Assembly: GCA_021777635.1 (NCBI GenBank)
Contig: JAJYDI010000014.1
Location: 1 to 19,454 of the forward strand
Length of the DNA: 19,454 nucleotides
DNA from: Pseudomonadota bacterium
GTDB taxonomy: Bacteria > Pseudomonadota > Gammaproteobacteria > Xanthomonadales > Rhodanobacteraceae
Direction: 5' to 3'
In this document: positions 7,710 to 15,847 of the stretch, one piece after another
Position numbering within the stretch: position 1 is the first letter of the stretch
Layout of the letters: every line of letters starts with the position of its first letter
Program-made: the position numbers and the translations under genes
The notes under the pieces: generated by a model
What the model was told of the DNA's origin: nothing
Seen by the model: the letters and a program-made list of their open reading frames with translations, nothing else
The model's database searches: none

Positions 7710-7809
7710 GTCGTCCTGAGGGCGAAGCACGAAGGATCTTTTGCGCGACAGACGTCCCGAAAACTGGAACGTGATCGTGCGCAAGACCCTTCGCGCGGCT
7801 CAGGGTGAC
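7710..7809. repeat. Inverted dispersed repeat, CCTGAG...GAAGGATCTT / AAGACCCTTCG...CTCAGGGTGAC
   Basis: The left arm at 7710-7740 (GTCGTCCTGAGGGCGAAGCA then CGAAGGATCTT) faces a complementary right arm at 7782-7809 (AAGACCCTTCGCGCGGCTCA then GGGTGAC) across about 40 bp. This arrangement matches intergenic repeats common in proteobacterial genomes. It lies between the convergent ends of paralog 3 and the serine-synthesis fusion and could serve as a bidirectional transcription barrier. The remaining bases to 7858 show nothing further. Confidence 0.65.
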
Positions 7810-7858
7810 AAAGCCGGCTGACCTTGCGCGCTGCTCTGAGTGACCAAGTTCGATTCTG

Positions 7859-9754
7859 TCAATACAGCACGCGAAAGCGCAGCGTGTGCGGGATGGAGCG
7901 GATGGCGCGGGTCAGCGCAGCCGAATACCGGCTGTCGATGTCGGTGATCACGTAGCCCAGGCGCTCGTCGGTCTTGAGGTACTGGCCGAGGATGTTGGCG
8001 CCATGCTCGGCCAGCGCCTGGTTGATGCGGGCGAGGATGCCCGGCACGTTCTCGTGCAGATGCATCAGCCGGTGCGCACCGGACTGCGGCGGCAGCTTCA
8101 GCCCCGGCAGATTGACGCTGCCCTCGCTGCTGCCGGTGTTGACGTAGTCGATGATGCGACCGCTGACGAAGCGGCCGATGTCCTGCTGCGCCTCCAGCGT
8201 GCTGCCGCCGATGTGCGGCGTCAGCAGCACGTTGGGCAACGCGCGCAGCGGGTGCTCGAAGGCATCGCCGTTGGCGGCCGGCTCGGCGGGGAACACGTCC
8301 AGCGCGGCGCCGCGCAGGTGGCCGCCGGCCAGCGCTGACTGCAGCGCGTGGAGATCGACCACATGGCCGCGGCTGAGGTTGAGAAACAGCGCGCCGGGCT
8401 GCATGCGCGCGAACTCGGCGGCTCCGATCAGGTTGCGGTTCTGCTTGCGCCCGTCGACGTGGACGCTGACCACATCGGACTGCGTCAGCAGCTCCTCCAG
8501 CGTGGCGCATTTGCGCGCGGTGCCCAGCGCCAGCCGCTCGGCCAGGTCGTAAAAGCACACCTGCATACCGACCGCTTCGGCCAGCACGGAGAGCTGCATG
8601 CCGATATTGCCGTAGCCGACGATGCCCAGCCGCTTGCCGCGCACCTCGTGCGCGCCGCTGGCGGACTTGTCCCAGATGCCGGCGTCCATCTGGCGCAGCT
8701 TGGCCGGCAGGTTGCGCATCATCAGGATGATCTCGGCCAGCGCCAGCTCGACCACCGACCGCGTGTTGCTGTAGGGCGCGTTGAAGGCCGCCACGCCGCG
8801 GCGCTGGCAACCGGCCAGGTCGATCTGGTTGGTGCCGATGCAGAACGCGCCGACCGCGAGCAGGCGCCTGGCCTCGGCCAGCACGTTCGCGCTGAGCTGG
8901 GTCTTGGAGCGCAGACCGAGGATGGCGACGTCGCCGATGCGCGCGGCCAGTGCCGCCTCGTCGAGCGCGCCGGCGTGGATCTCCACCGCGTAGCCCTCGC
9001 GCTCGAACGCGGCCACCGCCTCGGCGTGGACATTCTCCAGCAGCAGCACCTTGAGCCGGTTCTTGGGATACGACACCGCACCGCGCAGGCCGCAGTCGTA
9101 CAGCACCTCGTCGAAGCTGGGAGCCGAACGCGCGCCGGCGCAGACCAGCACCGCGGCGCGCTGCACGTTTTCGCTGAACGCGTAAAAGCGCTGCGCCACA
9201 CCGGCGGCCAGCAGCTCGTAATCGCCGATGCCGTCGCCGACCGCGACCACCTCGCCGTCGAGATGCAACGCCGCGACCGCATGCACCTTGCCGCCGTCGG
9301 CACTGAGCGGGTTGCTCCAGTCGCAGCCGTCGATGCGACCCGCGGCATCGAACGTGAGCGCGTTGGCGTGGACGTGATCCGCGCGCAGGCCGAGGCTTTC
9401 GGCCACCGGCACGATCAGCTCGCGAAAGCCGCTGCTGACGATGTGGATCCGCGGTGCATGGGCGGCCAGAAAGGCGCGGTTGCGCGCAAACGATGGCGTG
9501 ATCGCCTGCAGCAGGCGCTGCGCGACCTGCGGCAGAATGTCGCGGTGCGCGCGCAGCAGGTCCAGGCGCTGCGCCAGCGCGTCGCGAAACGCCAGCCGCC
9601 CCTCCATCGCCGCATCGGTCAGTTCGCGGATGCGCGCGCGGGTCTCGGCGGCGCCGGGCGCGTCGCGCAAGGCCAGTTCGGCCAGCAGATCGAGGGTTTC
9701 GACCTGCACCAGGGTGCTGTCGAAATCGATGACGAAATGCAGGGGGCCAGGCAT
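7859..9754 (-). CDS. serA: Bifunctional phosphoserine phosphatase / D-3-phosphoglycerate dehydrogenase (SerB-SerA fusion)
   Basis: A 631-residue cytoplasmic protein joining the first and last steps of serine synthesis. Residues 1-220 are a HAD phosphatase: DFDST (10-14) holds the catalytic Asp pair, SSG (107-109) is motif II, K156 in DGGK is motif III, and GDGIGDYE (173-180) is motif IV. Residues about 232-631 match E. coli-type SerA end to end: GLRSKTQL (280-287), the NAD-binding loop GYGNIG (380-385), catalytic Arg462 (NLSRG), Glu491 and His514 (TPHIGGST). The C-terminal ACT domain (about 560-631) keeps the serine-binding residues H567, N569 and N587, so feedback inhibition is expected. The ATG at 9754 is chosen because the HAD fold starts immediately; the frame stays open far upstream with low-complexity sequence. 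The Shine-Dalgarno is weak. The linker is only about 10-15 residues. Confidence 0.93.
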   Translation of the reverse strand: MPGPLHFVIDFDSTLVQVETLDLLAELALRDAPGAAETRARIRELTDAAMEGRLAFRDALAQRLDLLRAHRDILPQVAQRLLQAITPSFARNRAFLAAHAPRIHIVSSGFRELIVPVAESLGLRADHVHANALTFDAAGRIDGCDWSNPLSADGGKVHAVAALHLDGEVVAVGDGIGDYELLAAGVAQRFYAFSENVQRAAVLVCAGARSAPSFDEVLYDCGLRGAVSYPKNRLKVLLLENVHAEAVAAFEREGYAVEIHAGALDEAALAARIGDVAILGLRSKTQLSANVLAEARRLLAVGAFCIGTNQIDLAGCQRRGVAAFNAPYSNTRSVVELALAEIILMMRNLPAKLRQMDAGIWDKSASGAHEVRGKRLGIVGYGNIGMQLSVLAEAVGMQVCFYDLAERLALGTARKCATLEELLTQSDVVSVHVDGRKQNRNLIGAAEFARMQPGALFLNLSRGHVVDLHALQSALAGGHLRGAALDVFPAEPAANGDAFEHPLRALPNVLLTPHIGGSTLEAQQDIGRFVSGRIIDYVNTGSSEGSVNLPGLKLPPQSGAHRLMHLHENVPGILARINQALAEHGANILGQYLKTDERLGYVITDIDSRYSAALTRAIRSIPHTLRFRVLY

Positions 9755-9784
9755 GGCGAGTCCGGGTTCGCGCGACCATTCCAC

Positions 9785-9850
9785 GTTACACGATGACGGC
9801 CGCCGGGCAAGCCCGGATCGGCGCGCGACCGCGGTGTTACCCGCCGTTAC
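9785..9850. promoter_or_regulatory. GTTAC direct repeats, candidate CpxR-type operator
   Basis: GTTAC occurs at 9785-9789, 9836-9840 and 9846-9850. The last two form GTTAC-N5-GTTAC, one helical turn centre to centre. On the other strand this reads GTAAC-N5-GTAAC, one base per half-site away from the known CpxR box GTAAA-N5-GTAAA. The first copy is about five helical turns away. The site lies in the 226-bp divergent region between serBA (start 9754, minus) and the exported-protein gene (start 9981, plus), which leads into the CpxR/CpxA-like pair. Autoregulation is inferred, not shown. Confidence 0.4.
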
Positions 9851-9980
9851 ATGCGGATACGCCACGCGCCACCCGCGGCGGCATCCGCGGTCCACGATGA
9901 TGACGTCGTCGACGCTGCTGCGCCGATGCCCCGCCCCTGGTCCCGCGCGCGTCGGCGACACCCCTTTCCCACGGAGATCG

Positions 9981-10454
9981 ATGATGAAGCACCCCCTTGC
10001 AATCCCCGCGTTCGGTGGCCTGGCGCTGGCGCTGGGCCTGGTGGTCGCCGGCGCTGCCGAACCGCCGGCATCGGGCGTGACGCCGCCGCCCGCGCAAGCC
10101 TGGATGCATGGCTCCGACCACGGCGGCATGCACCACGGCATGCGCCGCGGCATGCACGACCGGATGATGATGATGATGATGGGCCCGCGCGGCGCCGCGA
10201 TCCGCGACATGCTCGCGCTGGAACATCTGTACCGCGCGCAGGGCCACGTCGAGGCGGTCGTCGGCCTGTATCGCGGCGTGCTCGCCCGCAGCCAGGATCC
10301 GCTGCTGCGCAACTTCGCCTATTCGCGACTGGCGCGCGCCGAGCTGGCCCCACGCGATGCCGGTGCCGCAATCCAGACCCTGCGCCAGGCGCTGGATGAA
10401 AACCTGAAAGCGGTCGCGGCGCTGCCGGCGCCGAGGATGCCGATGCGGCGCTGA
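9981..10454 (+). CDS. Small exported Met/His-rich protein upstream of Cpx-like two-component genes
   Basis: A 157-residue protein that I cannot assign to a named family. The ATG at 9981 follows ACGGAG at about 5 bp, and a signal peptide begins at once (MMKHPLAIPAFGGLALALGL..., likely cut after AGA or GAA near residue 26). The mature N-terminal part is rich in His and Met (WMHGSDHGGMHHGMRRGMHD, then six Met), which would suit binding of copper or another soft metal. Residues about 72-145 look helical (LALEHLYRAQGHVEAVVGLY, ARAELAPRDAGAAIQTLRQA) and resemble a TPR-like hairpin pair. It lacks the LTxxQ motifs of CpxP/Spy. Its place before a CpxR/CpxA-like pair suggests a periplasmic accessory or target of that system. 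The Met run is encoded by six ATG triplets at 10164-10181. Confidence 0.75.
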   Translation: MMKHPLAIPAFGGLALALGLVVAGAAEPPASGVTPPPAQAWMHGSDHGGMHHGMRRGMHDRMMMMMMGPRGAAIRDMLALEHLYRAQGHVEAVVGLYRGVLARSQDPLLRNFAYSRLARAELAPRDAGAAIQTLRQALDENLKAVAALPAPRMPMRR

Positions 10455-10703
10455 GCCCATCCCCGTGCGCGCTGCGACGAGCCGGACGGCGCCGCAGCAC
10501 GGACCAAACCGGCGTGCGCTGCAACGGCCAGGAGGCATCGCTCGCACCACGGCGCGCCTCGATGCCGACCCGGCGCGGTCACGCCGACCGAGCCTGCGCG
10601 CGCTGCGACGACGACGGCGACCGCGCATGCGCTGGCGCTGCCGCGGCGCGCGCGGCACCATGGCGTGACCCGTTCCACCGTGCCGACCCGGAGCAACCCC
10701 CGC

Positions 10704-11405
10704 ATGGCCCACGCACGCATCCTGCTGGCCGACGATGACCGCGAACTGGGCGAACTGCTGGCGCGGTTTCTGGTACGCGAGGGTTTCAGCGTCGAGCAGG
10801 TGCACGACGGCGATGCCGTGCTGCGGCGCGTGCTCAGCGAGCGCTACGACGCGCTGGTGCTCGACATCATGATGCCGCTACGTTCCGGGCTGGAGGTGCT
10901 GCGCGAGCTGCGTCGCAGCACCACCTTGCCGGTGCTGATGCTGACCGCGCTGGGCGATGACGTCGATCGCATCCTCGGCCTCGAGATCGGCGCCGACGAC
11001 TACCTGACCAAGCCCTGCAACCCGCACGAACTGGCCGCGCGCATCCGTGCGGTGCTGCGCCGCGCGCAGCGCGACGAGAACGAAACGGCGCGTTTTACCG
11101 ACATGCGCATCGGTCCGGTCGAACTGCGCATCGGCTCGCGCACCGCGATGCTCGATGGCCAGACGCTGGCGCTGACGACGTCCGAGTTCAACCTGCTGGC
11201 GGTGCTGATGCGCGAAGCCGGCCGCGGGGTGGACAAGGGGATCCTCGCCGAGAGCGCGCTCGGCCGTGCCCTGACGCCCTTCGACCGCAGCATCGACGTG
11301 CACATCTCGCGGCTGCGCCGCAAACTCGGCAACGGTGCCGACGGCCAGTCGCGCATCGCCACCATTCACGGCGGCGGCTACATGTTCCGGCGCACGGACG
11401 ACTGA
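10704..11405 (+). CDS. cpxR: OmpR-family response regulator, CpxR-like
   Basis: A 233-residue DNA-binding regulator. The receiver (1-118) has the acidic cluster D10-D12, phosphoacceptor D54 (LVLDIMMP), T81 (MLTA) and K103 (TKP). LTALGDDVDRILGLEIGADD closely follows the CpxR/RstA pattern. The winged-helix domain (about 135-233) has LTTSEFNLL, SIDVHISRLRRKLG and the terminal GGGYMF. The ATG at 10704 is preferred, with GGAG about 10 bp upstream; an in-frame ATG at 10665 would add 13 residues with no homology. The kinase gene starts 1 bp after its stop. The 249-bp gap before it holds no gene I can support, only short GC-rich repeats such as TGCGCGCTGCGACGA. The CpxR name rests on overall resemblance; RstA is possible. 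Confidence 0.88.
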   Translation: MAHARILLADDDRELGELLARFLVREGFSVEQVHDGDAVLRRVLSERYDALVLDIMMPLRSGLEVLRELRRSTTLPVLMLTALGDDVDRILGLEIGADDYLTKPCNPHELAARIRAVLRRAQRDENETARFTDMRIGPVELRIGSRTAMLDGQTLALTTSEFNLLAVLMREAGRGVDKGILAESALGRALTPFDRSIDVHISRLRRKLGNGADGQSRIATIHGGGYMFRRTDD

Positions 11406-11406
11406 C

Positions 11407-12732
11407 ATGGGCAGCCTGTACTGGCGCGTGATGGCACTGTTCTGGGTGGCGCTGGTGGCGATGATCGCCGCCAGCATCGGCGTCACCTCGCTGCTGATCG
11501 AACGGGACCGGGCGCAAGCGCCGGCGCCGCCCGAATGGCAGCATGCCGTGGTCGATGATGTCGCCAACGAGGCGATGCGCCAGCTCAGCCAGCACCCGCT
11601 GGTGCAGGCGCAACGCTGGGCGCGGGTGCGCAGCAGCGGACCGCTGCGCGTCAGCATCCGGCCGGGTCGCGATGCGCCCGCCATGCCGCTGCCGGCATCG
11701 AACTGGCAGCGCGAGCGTGAGATCATCGCGACGCGGCATGTACTGGCCGCGGACCAGGCACCGTACACCGTCACCGTGCGCTGGGGGCCACCGCCGGCAC
11801 CGCATCCGCCACCGCATCGGCTGCTGTTTCGCACCGTGCTGGCCAGCGCGGCACTGCTGGCCAGCATGCTGGTCAGCCTGCTACTGGCACGCTATGTCGC
11901 GCTGCCGCTGGCGCAGATCCGCGACCGCGCGCGCCGCTTCGCCGACGGCGATCTGGATGCGCGCGTCGGCACCCTGCGCACCGGCCGCTCGCGCGAACTG
12001 GTGGCCCTGGCACGCGAATTCGACGATATGGCCGACCATATCGGCCGGCTGATCCTCGACCATCGGCGCCTGATCGGTGACGTCGCCCATGAGTTGCGCT
12101 CGCCGCTGGCGCGCCTGCGCGTGGCGCTGGAGCTCGGCCGCGGCGGCAGCAGCGAGGAGATCGAGAGTGCCCACGAGCGCATCGGCCGCGAGGTCGAGCG
12201 CATGAATCGCCTGATCGCGCAGGCGTTGGATCTGTCCCGGCTGGAAAGCGGCACGCGCGGGCCGGTGGAGAACGGCGACCTGGCGGCCCTGGTCGACTCA
12301 CGGGTGGCCGATGCCCGCTTCGAGGCGACGCCGCGGCGCATCGAGATCCGCCTGCAGCGGACCGGCATGCTGCCGATCCGCGCCGAGCTGGATCTGCTGG
12401 CCAGCGCCATCGAGAACGTGCTGCGCAACGCCGTGCGCCATGCGCCCGAGGCCAGCGTGATCGATGTCATGCTGCAACGCGAGGACGACGGCAGTCGTGC
12501 GCGATTGCGCATCCGCGATCGCGGCCCCGGCGTCGCCGAGGCCGATCTGCCGCGCCTCTTCGAGCCGTTCTTCCGCACCGCCGACGCGCGCCAGCAAGGC
12601 AGCGACGGCAGCGGCATCGGGCTTGCCATCGCGCGCCGCGCGATCACGCGCGCCGGCGGACGCATCGCCGCGCGCAACGCCGAAGGCGGCGGACTCGAGG
12701 TGCTGATCGAACTGCCGCTGCACGCGTCGTGA
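11407..12732 (+). CDS. cpxA: Sensor histidine kinase, CpxA-like
   Basis: A 441-residue inner-membrane kinase, expected partner of the regulator 1 bp upstream. TM1 is at about 8-30. A periplasmic sensor region of about 110 residues (31-138) ends in a Pro/His-rich stretch (PPPAPHPPPH) just before TM2 at 142-162. HAMP covers about 163-215. The HisKA motif DVAHELRSPLARLR carries the phosphorylated His228. The ATPase domain has N-box ENVLRNAVRHAP (336-347), G1 DRGPGV (371-376), F-box LFEPFFR (384-390) and G2 GSGIGLA (401-407), so it looks fully active. Organisation and motifs fit the CpxA/RstB group. The signal sensed is unknown; the His-rich juxtamembrane stretch and the Met/His-rich neighbour hint at metal or envelope stress. 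Confidence 0.88.
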   Translation: MGSLYWRVMALFWVALVAMIAASIGVTSLLIERDRAQAPAPPEWQHAVVDDVANEAMRQLSQHPLVQAQRWARVRSSGPLRVSIRPGRDAPAMPLPASNWQREREIIATRHVLAADQAPYTVTVRWGPPPAPHPPPHRLLFRTVLASAALLASMLVSLLLARYVALPLAQIRDRARRFADGDLDARVGTLRTGRSRELVALAREFDDMADHIGRLILDHRRLIGDVAHELRSPLARLRVALELGRGGSSEEIESAHERIGREVERMNRLIAQALDLSRLESGTRGPVENGDLAALVDSRVADARFEATPRRIEIRLQRTGMLPIRAELDLLASAIENVLRNAVRHAPEASVIDVMLQREDDGSRARLRIRDRGPGVAEADLPRLFEPFFRTADARQQGSDGSGIGLAIARRAITRAGGRIAARNAEGGGLEVLIELPLHAS

Positions 12733-12900
12733 ACCGGCTGCCGCGGAAGTCCGGCGGCGTGAGGTTGCGACGGTCGCCCGATGCGCGGCACCTGCCCGCA
12801 GACCGGGCTTGCGGCCCAGCCTGCGACTCTCTGATTCGTCTAGACGGCTAAACGCAGGAGCATCGCCCCATCGGCCCGGACCCGGCAGTCAGGCGCGGTT

Positions 12901-12928
12901 CCGGCCGGCCCGTGCAAGGGCCGGCCGG
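12901..12928 (-). terminator. Perfect 11-bp inverted repeat after the TonB-dependent receptor (possible terminator without U tract)
   Basis: CCGGCCGGCCC and GGGCCGGCCGG flank the 6-nt loop GTGCAA, 17 bp beyond the receptor's stop codon. Neither strand has a T run after the stem, so it would be a weak intrinsic terminator or an mRNA 3'-end stabiliser. It lies in the 212-bp convergent gap between the kinase and the receptor, which otherwise shows no feature. Confidence 0.45.
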
Positions 12929-12944
12929 CGCCGTGGCGGCGGGA

Positions 12945-15290
12945 TCAGAAATCGATCGTCGCCGAGCCGAAGTAGGCCCGCGGCTCCTCGTAGATTGCCC
13001 GCACGAACGGGTTGCCTGCGTAGGTCGTATCGCCGTAGCCGAACGTGTAGTAGTGACGGTCGAACACATTGTCGACATGCAGGGCGAGTTGCACGTCCTT
13101 GAGCATGCCGTTGCCGATGTGCAGCGTGTCGCGCAGGGTGAAATTCATCACCGCATAACTCGGAATGGTCTCGGCCGTGGGCACGCCGGCGTTGTACTCG
13201 TTGACGTACTGCGAGCCGGAATAATGCTCGCTCAGGCTCGCGCGCCAGGTCCGCCATTTCCAGCCGAGGCCGAGATTGGCCAGATGCTTGGGCACACCGG
13301 CCAGCGGCTGCCCCGCGACCACGCTTTGTCCGGCCAACGCTGCGGCACCCGCGGCATTGGCCACGGTGAAGCTCGAGGTGAAATTGGCCCGGTTCTCCGC
13401 GATATTGCCGAAGATGCTGAACGCGCCATACGAGGTGACAACGCTGTCCTGCAGGTCGAGCTCGATGCCCTCGTAGCGTGAACTGCCGCCGTTGGAGGTG
13501 GTCGTCAGTCCCGATGTGGGGTCGGTGACCTGGATGAAGGTGTTGGCGAAGTTCTCGCGATAGACGTTGAGCGCACCCTGGAAGCCGTGCGCCTCGTAGC
13601 GCGCGCCGGCCTCGATGTCACGCACGTACTCCGGCGTGACGTGGATCGGCACCACCACGGTCTGGCCGCCTGAATTCGTCTGACCGACATTGTTGTAATA
13701 GGACGCGATGCCGGGGAACTTGGCAGTCTTGCCCCAGGCGGCATACAGGCTGACATGCCGCACCGGACGCCAGTTCAGTCCGATCGTCGGCGAGGTGTAG
13801 TGCTCGGAATCCGAGACCGTGCCGCTGATCGGATAGAAGAAGCCGATATTGTCGAAGTCGGAGGTGCGCGCCATCAGGTACTTGAGGCCGGGCGTCACCT
13901 GCAACGCACCGTCGAACAGGCTGATCCGGTCCTGCACGAAGGCCGATCCCAGGGTGCGCGAATCGTGCTCATCCCAGGCGTTGTTGTAGCCGGTCACCAG
14001 CGGCATCGGATTGGCGCCATACCAGTACTCGGACGAATGCAGCTTGGTGTGCGACCAGTCGCCGCCGAATTTGACCTGATTGTCGGGAAGATTCAGGGTG
14101 AAATGCGGCATGAACCCGTACTGCTGAGTGCTGTACAGGTAGGTGTGGTAGGCGTTGCCGGCGAGATTGCTGCCGAAGGTCGCCGCCGGGTCATAGCTGG
14201 GATTGGGCAGCCAGAATGAGTAATCGCCCGGTGTGTTGGGAATGAAGTAGGGCTGGGTCGCACTCTGGATGAAGTTCGGATTGGCGTACGACACGCGGTT
14301 GTAATCAATATTGCGCGCATACACCCGGGCGTTGAACGACAGCAGATGGTTGACCCGCATGCGGTCACCCAGGATGTAGGTGCCGCCGTGGTCCTTGTTG
14401 TAGCTGTTGGTCCAGTCCAGCGGCCAGCCGTAGCGGTAGCCGTACTGCTGGATCAGCGGCAGCGGCACGGTGTGCGGCGTGAAGCCCTTGTTGATGTTGT
14501 AGATGGCATAGGCGTAGAGCTCGCCATCGCCCTCGTCATAGGGCAACACGCCGGCGTAGTAGAGATTCGTGTTGCGGTTGCCGGAATTGGCCTGCCAGCC
14601 GCTGCTGCTGTTGTGGTTGATGCTGACCATGTTGCGCACGCCGCCGATCGCGCCGGTGTTGGCGGTCAGTCCCTCGAACCAGGTGCTGAAGCTGCCACCG
14701 CCCATGGTGACCGACGCGTTCGGGGTCGCGCTCGGATCGCGCGGCTCGAAAGCGATGGTGCCGCCCAGCGAGTTGTAGGAGGTGACTGCCGGGTTGTTGA
14801 TGCCGCGGTAGATGTTGACGCTGTTGATGTCGTTCAGCGTCAGCGGGATGTTGTTGCGCGTGGAGGCCGAGTTGGTCGTGCCGCCGTTGAAGGGGTCGTT
14901 GATCGGCACGCCGTCGAAGGTCTCGGAAAACTGGCCGCTGCTGAAGGAGCGGAAGGTGATGTTGGTGCGTACGCTGTTCGCCGCCGGTGTGCGCACGTTG
15001 ATCGAGGGCGTGCGTTCCAGCAGGCTCTGGACGCTCAGCATCGGTGAGGCGAAGCGGATGGCGGAAGGCCCGATGATCGATGAACTGAACGCCGAGTTCA
15101 TCGGAATCCTCGTGATCGTCAGCTCGCGGGCGATGACCTGGATCTCGGAGAGCTTCTGTACATGCTTGGCCTTGCTCGTGCTGCCGTCTTGCGCAGGCGC
15201 GTTTTGACCGAACGCGCTGGCTGGCAGCATGGCCACCGCACCGGCCGCGGCCATGGCGCAGAAAAGCGGGGACAGTTTCATCAATCGCAT
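12945..15290 (-). CDS. TonB-dependent outer-membrane receptor
   Basis: A 781-residue outer-membrane beta-barrel that would import a ligand using TonB energy. The ATG at 15290 has GGAGGG about 4 bp upstream; an in-frame ATG at 15281 is possible. The signal peptide covers about 1-28 (KLSPLFCAMAAAGAVAML, cleavage near AFG). SEIQVIARE (about 48-56) is a TonB-box-like stretch. The plug runs to about residue 190, with LLERTPSINVRT, ITFRSFSSGQFSETFDGVPI and INSVNIYRGINNPAV then LGGTIAFEPRD, all characteristic. The barrel is Tyr/Asn/Gly-rich with alternating strands. The C terminus AYFGSATIDF ends in the aromatic residue needed for Bam insertion. The ligand cannot be told: no siderophore, vitamin or sugar genes lie beside it. 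It appears to be a single-gene unit. Confidence 0.92.
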   Translation of the reverse strand: MRLMKLSPLFCAMAAAGAVAMLPASAFGQNAPAQDGSTSKAKHVQKLSEIQVIARELTITRIPMNSAFSSSIIGPSAIRFASPMLSVQSLLERTPSINVRTPAANSVRTNITFRSFSSGQFSETFDGVPINDPFNGGTTNSASTRNNIPLTLNDINSVNIYRGINNPAVTSYNSLGGTIAFEPRDPSATPNASVTMGGGSFSTWFEGLTANTGAIGGVRNMVSINHNSSSGWQANSGNRNTNLYYAGVLPYDEGDGELYAYAIYNINKGFTPHTVPLPLIQQYGYRYGWPLDWTNSYNKDHGGTYILGDRMRVNHLLSFNARVYARNIDYNRVSYANPNFIQSATQPYFIPNTPGDYSFWLPNPSYDPAATFGSNLAGNAYHTYLYSTQQYGFMPHFTLNLPDNQVKFGGDWSHTKLHSSEYWYGANPMPLVTGYNNAWDEHDSRTLGSAFVQDRISLFDGALQVTPGLKYLMARTSDFDNIGFFYPISGTVSDSEHYTSPTIGLNWRPVRHVSLYAAWGKTAKFPGIASYYNNVGQTNSGGQTVVVPIHVTPEYVRDIEAGARYEAHGFQGALNVYRENFANTFIQVTDPTSGLTTTSNGGSSRYEGIELDLQDSVVTSYGAFSIFGNIAENRANFTSSFTVANAAGAAALAGQSVVAGQPLAGVPKHLANLGLGWKWRTWRASLSEHYSGSQYVNEYNAGVPTAETIPSYAVMNFTLRDTLHIGNGMLKDVQLALHVDNVFDRHYYTFGYGDTTYAGNPFVRAIYEEPRAYFGSATIDF

Positions 15291-15847
15291 AAATCCCTCC
15301 TGAAGTTGAAGAAATCGGAACCGGCGCTGTATCGGGTTTTCAGGTCAAACTGATCCACGCAAATGCACTCGCACGCGTTCGTCCTGACTTGTGGTCATGG
15401 CCAGCGACATCCGCACATCCGGGTAGAGCAGCCCCTCGCAGGCCCGGCCCCGCGACCGGACTGCGGTGGCTCGACCCGTGCGTCGCCTCGCTCCCGATGG
15501 CGTTGGCCACGGCCGGGCGGTCGCCCGCAGCGGCGGCGCGATGCGCACCACGGCATGCACCGCCACGCGCCCGCGCGCGGGCATCCGCGGCAGGGCGATG
15601 GGTGTGCAGGCCGGGATCATCGGGATCCACGTCTCGGTCGACGACTCAGGGGCCTAACGTAAGGCCGTTCCATGACTGTTGCTTTATCGTTAAGTCGAAT
15701 TATCCGAACCGTAACCGTGTCGTAATGGCATGCTCAGGCACAACGCCTGTCGCGACGTGATGCCTCCCTGGCCCGGAAGCGATGCCACCAAAGCCGACGG
15801 CCTCCGCAAGGGAGGCCGTCGCTGGGGGTTGCTCGTGAAAAGCCGGG
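15291..15847. other. 557-bp intergenic region between rpoH and the TonB-dependent receptor
   Basis: No gene is supported. The GC-rich part (15360-15655) has only short frames with Arg/Ala-rich, non-natural-looking translations. An AT-richer patch at about 15668-15725 (TTTATCGTTAAGTCGAATTA) is the most promoter-like stretch, but I see no well-spaced -35/-10 pair for the receptor. The rpoH terminator hairpin lies at 15796-15820. Confidence 0.4.
15796..15820 (-). terminator. Probable rpoH terminator hairpin
   Basis: A perfect 10-bp stem, GACGGCCTCC / GGAGGCCGTC, with a 5-nt loop lies 27 bp beyond the rpoH stop codon. On the minus strand it is followed by GGCTTTGG, so the U tract is weak. Confidence 0.6.

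Noticed and set aside
3693..7858. Possible insertion sequence at the intergenic repeats
   Set aside because: No transposase frame and no clear terminal inverted repeats with target duplication; the elements are non-coding dispersed repeats.
8348..9796. A 482-codon plus-strand frame opposite the serine-synthesis fusion
   Set aside because: Composition is antisense-like and the minus strand carries intact SerB and SerA catalytic motifs.
10164..10181. Six ATG triplets in a row, possible phase-variation tract
   Set aside because: The unit is a triplet inside a frame, so slippage would change the number of Met residues but not switch the gene off.
9755..10312. Upstream extension of the SerB-SerA frame (would give 817 residues)
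   Set aside because: The extension is antisense to the exported-protein gene, has no HAD homology, and the HAD domain begins correctly at 9754.
15340..15630. Small minus-strand frames (91-96 residues) between rpoH and the receptor
   Set aside because: Arg/Ala/Pro-rich translations, no ribosome binding site that stands out, and no recognisable motif.
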